Notes under the pieces: model-generated
Database searches by the model: none
Told to the model about the DNA's origin: nothing
The model's input: the letters and a program-made list of their open reading frames with translations, nothing else
Assembly: GCA_032718475.1 (NCBI GenBank)
Contig: JAUCBJ010000386.1
Coordinates: 1 to 54,828, forward strand
Direction of reading: 5' to 3'
DNA length: 54,828 nucleotides
From: Nemertoderma westbladi
Lineage: Eukaryota; Xenacoelomorpha; Nemertodermatida; Nemertodermatidae
Made by a program: the position numbers and the translations under genes
Part shown: piece by piece, positions 47,985 through 54,828 of the stretch
Position numbering within the stretch: the stretch's first letter is position 1
Layout: each line of letters begins with the position of its first letter

Positions 47985-50900
47985 ACTGATAGTATGATAC
48001 CGGGTTCCTACCGTGGTCACTACTGAATGATACTGGGTTCCTACCGTGGTCACTACTGAATGATACTGGGTTCCTACACTGAATGAAACTGGGTTCCTAC
48101 CGTGGTCATTACTGAATGATACCGGGTTCCTACCGTGGTCACTACTGAATGATACTGGGTTCCTACCGTGTTCACAACTGTACTGAATGATACTGGGTTC
48201 CTACCGTGGTCACTACTGAATGATACTGGGTTCCTACTGTGTTCACTACTGAATGATACCGGGTTCCTACCGTGTTCACTACTGAATGATACTGGGTTCC
48301 TACCGTGGTCACTACTGTACTGAATGATACTGGGTTCCTACCGTGGTCACTACTGAATGATACTGGGTTCCTACCGTGGTCACTACTGAATGATACTGGG
48401 TTCCTACCGTGGTCACTACTGAATGATACTGGGTTTCTACCGTGTTCACTACTGAATGATACTGGGTTCCTACCGTGTTCACTACTGAATGATACTGGGT
48501 TCCTACCGTGGTCACTACTGAATGATACCGGGTTTCTACCGTGTTCACTACTGAATGATACTGGGTTCCTACCGTGTTCACTACTGAATGATACTGGGTT
48601 CCTACCGTGGTCACTACTGAATGATACCGGGTTTCTACCGTGTTCACTACTGAATGATACTGGGTTCCTACCGTGGTCACTACTGAATGATACTGGGTTT
48701 CTACCGTGTTCACTACTGAATGATACTGGGTTCCTACCGTGTTCACTACTGAATGATACCGGGTTTCTACCGTGTTCACTACTGAATGATACTGGGTTCC
48801 TACCGTGGTCACTACTGAATGATACTGGGTTTCTACCGTGTTCACTACTGAATGATACTGGGTTCCTACCGTGTTCACTACTGAATGATACTGGGTTCCT
48901 ACCGTGGTCACTACTGAATGATACTGGGTTTCTACCGTGGTCACTACTGAATGATACTGGGTTCCTACCGTGTTCACTACTGAATGATACTGGGTTCCTA
49001 CCGTGGTCACTACTGTACTGAATGATACTGGGTTTCTACCGTGTTCACTACTGAATGATACTGGGTTCCTACCGTGGTCACTACTGTACTGAATGATACT
49101 GGGTTCCTACCGTGTTCACTACTGAATGATACTGGGTTCCTACCGTGGTCACTACTGTACTGAATGATACTGGGTTTCTACCGTGTTCACTACTGAATGA
49201 TACTGGGTTCCTACCGTGGTTACTACTGAATGATACTGGGTTTCTACCGTGTTCACTACTGAATGATACTGGGTTCCTACCGTGTTCACTACTGAATGAT
49301 ACTGGGTTCCTACCGTGGTCACTACTGAATGATACCGGGTTTCTACCGTGTTCACTACTGAATGATACTGGGTTCCTACCGTGTTCACTACTGAATGATA
49401 CTGGGTTCCTACCGTGGTCACTACTGAATGATACCGGGTTTCTACCGTGTTCACTACTGAATGATACTGGGTTCCTACCGTGTTCACTACTGAATGATAC
49501 TGGGTTCCTACCGTGGTCACTACTGAATGATACTGGGTTCCTACCGTGGTCACTACTGAATGATACCGGGTTTCTACCGTGTTCACTACTGAATGATACT
49601 GGGTTCCTACCGTGGTCACTACTGAATGATACCGGGTTCCTACCGTGTTCACTACTGAATGATACCGGGTTCCTACCGTGTTCACTACTGAATGATACTG
49701 GGTTCCTACCGTGTTCACTACTGAATGATACTGGGTTCCTACCGTGGTCACTACTGAATGATACTGGGTTCCTACCGTGGTCACTACTGAATGATACCGG
49801 GTTTCTACCGTGTTCACTACTGAATGATACTGGGTTCCTACCGTGTTCACTACTGAATGATACTGGGTTCCTACCGTGGTCACTACTGAATGATACTGGG
49901 TTCCTACCGTGGTCACTACTGAATGATACTGGGTTCCTACCGTGTTCACTGCTGTACTGAATGATACTGGGTTCCTACCGTGGTCACTACTGAATGATAC
50001 TGGGTTCCTACCGTGGTCACTACTGAATGATACCGGGTTTCTACCGTGTTCACTACTGAATGATACTGGGTTCCTACCGTGTTCACTACTGAATGATACT
50101 GGGTTCCTACCGTGGTCACTACTGAATGATACTGGGTTCCTACCGTGGTCACTACTGAATGATACTGGGTTCCTACCGTGTTCACTACTGTACTGAATGA
50201 TACTGGGTTCCTACCGTGGTCACTACTGAATGATACTGGGTTCCTACCGTGGTCACTACTGAATGATACCGGGTTTCTACCGTGTTCACTACTGAATGAT
50301 ACTGGGTTCCTACCGTGGTCACTACTGAATGATACTGGGTTCCTACCGTGGTCACTACTGAATCATACTGGGTTCCTACCGTGGTCACTACTGAATGATA
50401 CTGGGTTCCTACCGTGTTCACTACTGAATGATACTGGGTTCCTACCGTGGTCACTACTGAATGATACTGGGTTCCTACCGTGTTCACTACTGAATGATAC
50501 TGGGTTCCTACCGTGGTCACTAGTGAATGATACTGGGTTCCTACCGTGTTCACTACTGAATGATACTGGGTTCCTACCGTGGTCACTACTGAATGATACT
50601 GGGTTTCTACCGTGTTCACTACTGAATGATACTGGGTTCCTACCGTGTTCACTACTGAATGATACTGGGTTCCTACCGTGGTCACTACTGAATGATACCG
50701 GGTTTCTACCGTGTTCACTACTGAATGATACTGGGTTCCTACCGTGTTCACTACTGAATGATACTGGGTTCCTACCGTGGTCACTACTGAATGATACCGG
50801 GTTTCTACCGTGTCCACTACTGAATGATACTGGGTTCCTACCGTGTTCACTACTGAATGATACCGGGTTCCTACCGTGGTCACTACTGAATGATAGTGGG

Positions 50901-53900
50901 TTCCTACCGTGGTCACTACTGAATGATACCGGGTTTCTACCGTGTTCACTACTGAATGATACTGGGTTCCTACCGTGGTCACTACTGAATGATACCGGGT
51001 TTCTACCGTGTTCACTACTGAATGATACCGGGTTTCTACCGTGTTCACTACTGAATGATACTGGGTTCCTACCGTGTTCACTACTGAATGATACTGGGTT
51101 CCTACCGTGGTCACTACTGAATGATACTGGGTTCCTACCGTGGTCACTACTGAATGATACCGGGTTTCTACCGTGTTCACTACTGAATGATACTGGGTTC
51201 CTACCGTGTTCACTACTGAATGATACTGGGTTCCTACCGTGGTCACTACTGAATGATACTGGGTTCCTACCGTGTTCACTACTGAATGATACTGTGTTCC
51301 TACCGTGTTCACTGCTGTACTGAATGATACTGGGTTCATACCGTGTTCACTACTGAGTGATACTGGGTTCCTACCGTGGTCACTACTGAATGATACTGGG
51401 TTCCTACCGTGGTCACTACTGAATGATACTGGGTTCCTACCGTGTTCACTACTGTACTGAATGATAATGGGTTCCTACCGTGTTCACTACTGAATGATAC
51501 TGGGTTCCTACCGTGGTCACTACTGAATGATACTGGGTTTCTACCGTGGTCACTACTGAATGATACTGGGTTCCTACCGTGTTCACTACTGAATGATACT
51601 GGGTTCCTACCGTGGTCACTACTGTACTGAATGATACTGGGTTTCTACCGTGTTCACTACTGAATGATACTGGGTTCCTACCGTGGTCACTACTGTACTG
51701 AATGATACTGGGTTCCTACCGTGTTCACTACTGAATGATACTGGGTTCCTACCGTGGTCACTACGCTGAATGATACTGGGTTCCTACCGTGTTCACTACT
51801 GAATGATACTGGGTTCCTACCGTGGTTCACTACTGAATGATACTGGGTTTCTACCGTGTTCACTACTGAATGATACTGGGTTCCTACCGTGTTCACTACT
51901 GAATGATACTGGGTTCCTACCGTGGTCACTACTGAATGATACCGGGTTTCTACCGTGTTCACTACTGAATGATACTGGGTTCCTACCGTGTTCACTACTG
52001 AATGATACTGGGTTCCTACCGTGGTCACTACTGAATGATACCGGGTTTCTACCGTGTTCACTACTGAATGATACTGGGTTCCTACCGTGTTCACTACTGA
52101 ATGATACTGGGTTCCTACCGTGGTCACTACTGAATGATAGTGGGTTCCTACCGTGGTCACTACTGAATGATACCGGGTTTCTACCGTGTTCACTACTGAA
52201 TGATACTGGGTTCCTACCGTGGTCACTACTGAATGATACCGGGTTTCTACCGTGTTCACTACTGAATGATACCGGGTTTCTACCGTGTTCACTACTGAAT
52301 GATACTGGGTTCCTACCGTGTTCACTACTGAATGATACTGGGTTCCTACCGTGGTCACTACTGAATGATACTGGGTTCCTACCGTGGTCACTACTGAATG
52401 ATACCGGGTTTCTACCGTGTTCACTACTGAATGATACTGGGTTCCTACCGTGTTCACTACTGAATGATACTGGGTTCCTACCGTGGTCACTACTGAATGA
52501 TACTGGGTTCCTACCGTGTTCACTACTGAATGATACTGTGTTCCTACCGTGTTCACTGCTGTACTGAATGATACTGGGTTCCTACCGTGGTCACTACTGA
52601 ATGATACTGGGTTCCTACCGTGGTCACTACTGAATGATACCGGGTTTCTACCGTGTTCACTACTGAATGATACTGGGTTCCTACCGTGTTCACTAATGAG
52701 TGATACTGGGTTCCTACCGTGGTCACTACTGAATGATACTGGGTTCCTACCGTGGTCACTACTGAATGATACTGGGTTCCTACCGTGTTCACTACTGTAC
52801 TGAATGATAATGGGTTCCTACCGTGGTCACTACTGAATGATACTGGGTTCCTACCGTGGTCACTACTGAATGATACCGGGTTTCTACCGTGTTCACTACT
52901 GAATGATACTGGGTTCCTACCGTGGTCACCACTGAATGATACTGGGTTCCTACCGTGGTCACTACTGAATCATACTGGGTTCCTACCGTGGTCACTACTG
53001 AATGATACTGGGTTCCTACCGTGTTCACTACTGAATGATACTGGGTTCCTACCGTGGTCACTACTGAATGATACTGGGTTCCTACCGTGTTCACTACTGA
53101 ATGATACTGGGTTCCTACCGTGGTCACTAGTGAATGATACTGGGTTCCTACCGTGTTCACTACTGAATGATACTGGGTTCCTACCGTGGTCACTACTGAA
53201 TGATACTGGGTTTCTACCGTGTTCACTACTGAATGATACTGGGTTCCTACCGTGTTCACTACTGAATGATACTGGGTTCCTACCGTGGTCACTACTGAAT
53301 GATACCGGGTTTCTACCGTGTTCACTACTGAATGATACTGGGTTCCTACCGTGTTCACTACTGAATGATACTGGGTTCCTACCGTGGTCACTACTGAATG
53401 ATACCGGGTTTCTACCGTGTCCACTACTGAATGATACTGGGTTCCTACCGTGTTCACTACTGAATGATACCGGGTTCCTACCGTGGTCACTACTGAATGA
53501 TAGTGGGTTCCTACCGTGGTCACTACTGAATGATACCGGGTTCCTACCGTGTTCACTACTGAATGATACTGGGTTCCTACCGTGGTCACTACTGAATGAT
53601 ACCGGGTTTCTACCGTGTTCACTACTGAATGATACCGGGTTTCTACCGTGTTCACTACTGAATGATACTGGGTTCCTACCGTGTTCACTACTGAATGATA
53701 CTGGGTTCCTACCGTGGTCACTACTGAATGATACTGGGTTCCTACCGTGGTCACTACTGAATGATACCGGGTTTCTACCGTGTTCACTACTGAATGATAC
53801 TGGGTTCCTACCGTGTTCACTACTGAATGATACTGGGTTCCTACCGTGGTCACTACTGAATGATACTGGGTTCCTACCGTGTTCACTACTGAATGATACT

Positions 53901-54828
53901 GGGTTCCTACCGTGTTCACGCGTACTGAATGATACTGGGTTCCTACCGTGTTCACTACTGAGTGATACTGGGTTCCTACCGTGGTCACTACTGAATGATA
54001 CTGGGTTCCTACCGTGGTCACTACTGAATGATACTGGGTTCCTACCGTGTTCACTACTGTACTGAATGATACTGGGTTCCTACCGTGGTCACTACTGAAT
54101 GATACTGGGTTCCTACCGTGGTCACTACTGAATGATACTGGGTTCCTACCGTGGTCACTACTGAATGATACTGGGTTCCTACCGTGTTCACTACTGAATG
54201 ATACTGGGTTCCTACCGTGGTCACTACTGAATGATACTGGGTTCCTACCGTGGTCACTACTGAATGATACTGGGTTCCTACCGTGGTCACTACTGAATGA
54301 TACTGGGTTCCTACCGTGGTCACTACTGAATGATACTGGGTTCCTACCGTGGTCACTACTGAATGATACTGGGTTCCTACCGTGGTTCACTACTGAATGA
54401 TACTGGGTTCCTACCGTGGTCACTACTGAATGATACTGGGTTCCTACCGTGGTCACTACTGAATGATACTGGGTTCCTACCGTGTTCACTACTGAATGAT
54501 ACTGGGTTCCTACCGTGGTCACTACTGAATGATACCGGGTTTCTACCGTGTTCACTACTGAATGATACTGGGTTCCTACCGTGTTCACTACTGAATGATA
54601 CTGGGTTCCTACCGTGGTCACTACTGAATGATAGTGGGTTCCTACCGTGGTCACTACTGAATGATACCGGGTTTCTACCGTGTTCACTACTGAATGATAC
54701 TGGGTTCCTACCGTGGTCACTACTGAATGATACCGGGTTTCTACCGTGTTCACTACTGAATGATACCGGGTTTCTACCGTGTTCACTACTGAATGATACT
54801 GGGTTCCTACCGTGTTCACTACTGAATG
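47985..54828. repeat. 33-bp minisatellite B (about 205 copies), runs off the window
   Basis: The plus-strand unit is TACTGAATGATACTGGGTTC then CTACCGTGGTCAC, unrelated to array A. Two common switches are GTGGTCAC or GTGTTCAC, and ACTGGGTTCC or ACCGGGTTTC. Some units carry five extra bases (CTACTGTACTGAATG), which change the frame. A 2,610-bp shift relates 50187 to 52797 and GATAGTGGG at 50893 to 53503, so long blocks have been copied. On the gene strand it lies upstream of exon 47696-47445. Eleven-residue open frames exist on both strands and are a property of the unit, not genes. Confidence 0.95.

Noticed and set aside
48305-54819. 11-residue-repeat ORFs on both strands in array B
   Set aside because: Frames shift at every five-base insertion unit, and open frames on opposite strands overlap fully.

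Overview
This is eukaryotic DNA, most likely from an invertebrate animal and possibly a cnidarian-like marine species. The evidence is spliced exons with GT-AG borders, a tRNA-derived SINE, a decayed non-LTR retrotransposon, a BEL/Pao-like LTR retrotransposon, and introns filled with minisatellites. The phylum is inferred from the style of the elements and is not proven. About 41 kb of the 54.8 kb is tandem repeat.

The backbone is one gene on the minus strand, read from high to low coordinates. I place five exons: 47696-47445, 44736-44587, 44053-43978, 19238-19047 and 17607-17418. Their phases chain without conflict (0/0, 0/2, 2/0, 0/0, 0/1), which is the main reason to treat them as one gene. 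The product looks like a large extracellular protein of repeated beta-sandwich-type modules, but I cannot name it.

Layout: 65-3598 and 11096-17355 are 72-bp repeats, downstream of the last visible exon. A 7.5-kb LTR retrotransposon (3599-11095, TSD TGATT) splits them. 17356-19399 holds two exons, a SINE and short introns. 19400-21686 is a 30/34-bp array. 21696-43977 is a 22.3-kb array of 33-bp units ending exactly on the 5' splice site of exon 44053-43978. 43978-47984 holds three exons and a truncated LINE flanked by a 166-bp direct duplication that copies an exon end and its splice donor. 47985-54828 is a second, unrelated 33-bp array running off the window.

The most interesting observation concerns the 22-kb array. 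On the gene strand most units repeat the real donor of the neighbouring exon (GAT|GTGAGTTATTTG), and one unit class also repeats that exon's acceptor (GTTTACAG|GGC). The intron may therefore be a tandem array of several hundred splice-site copies seeded from its own exon borders. Second is the LTR element: it has gag but no pol, and in the place of pol it carries about 35 short hairpins of two sequence families with compensating stem bases. Its primer-binding position is complementary to its own LTR.
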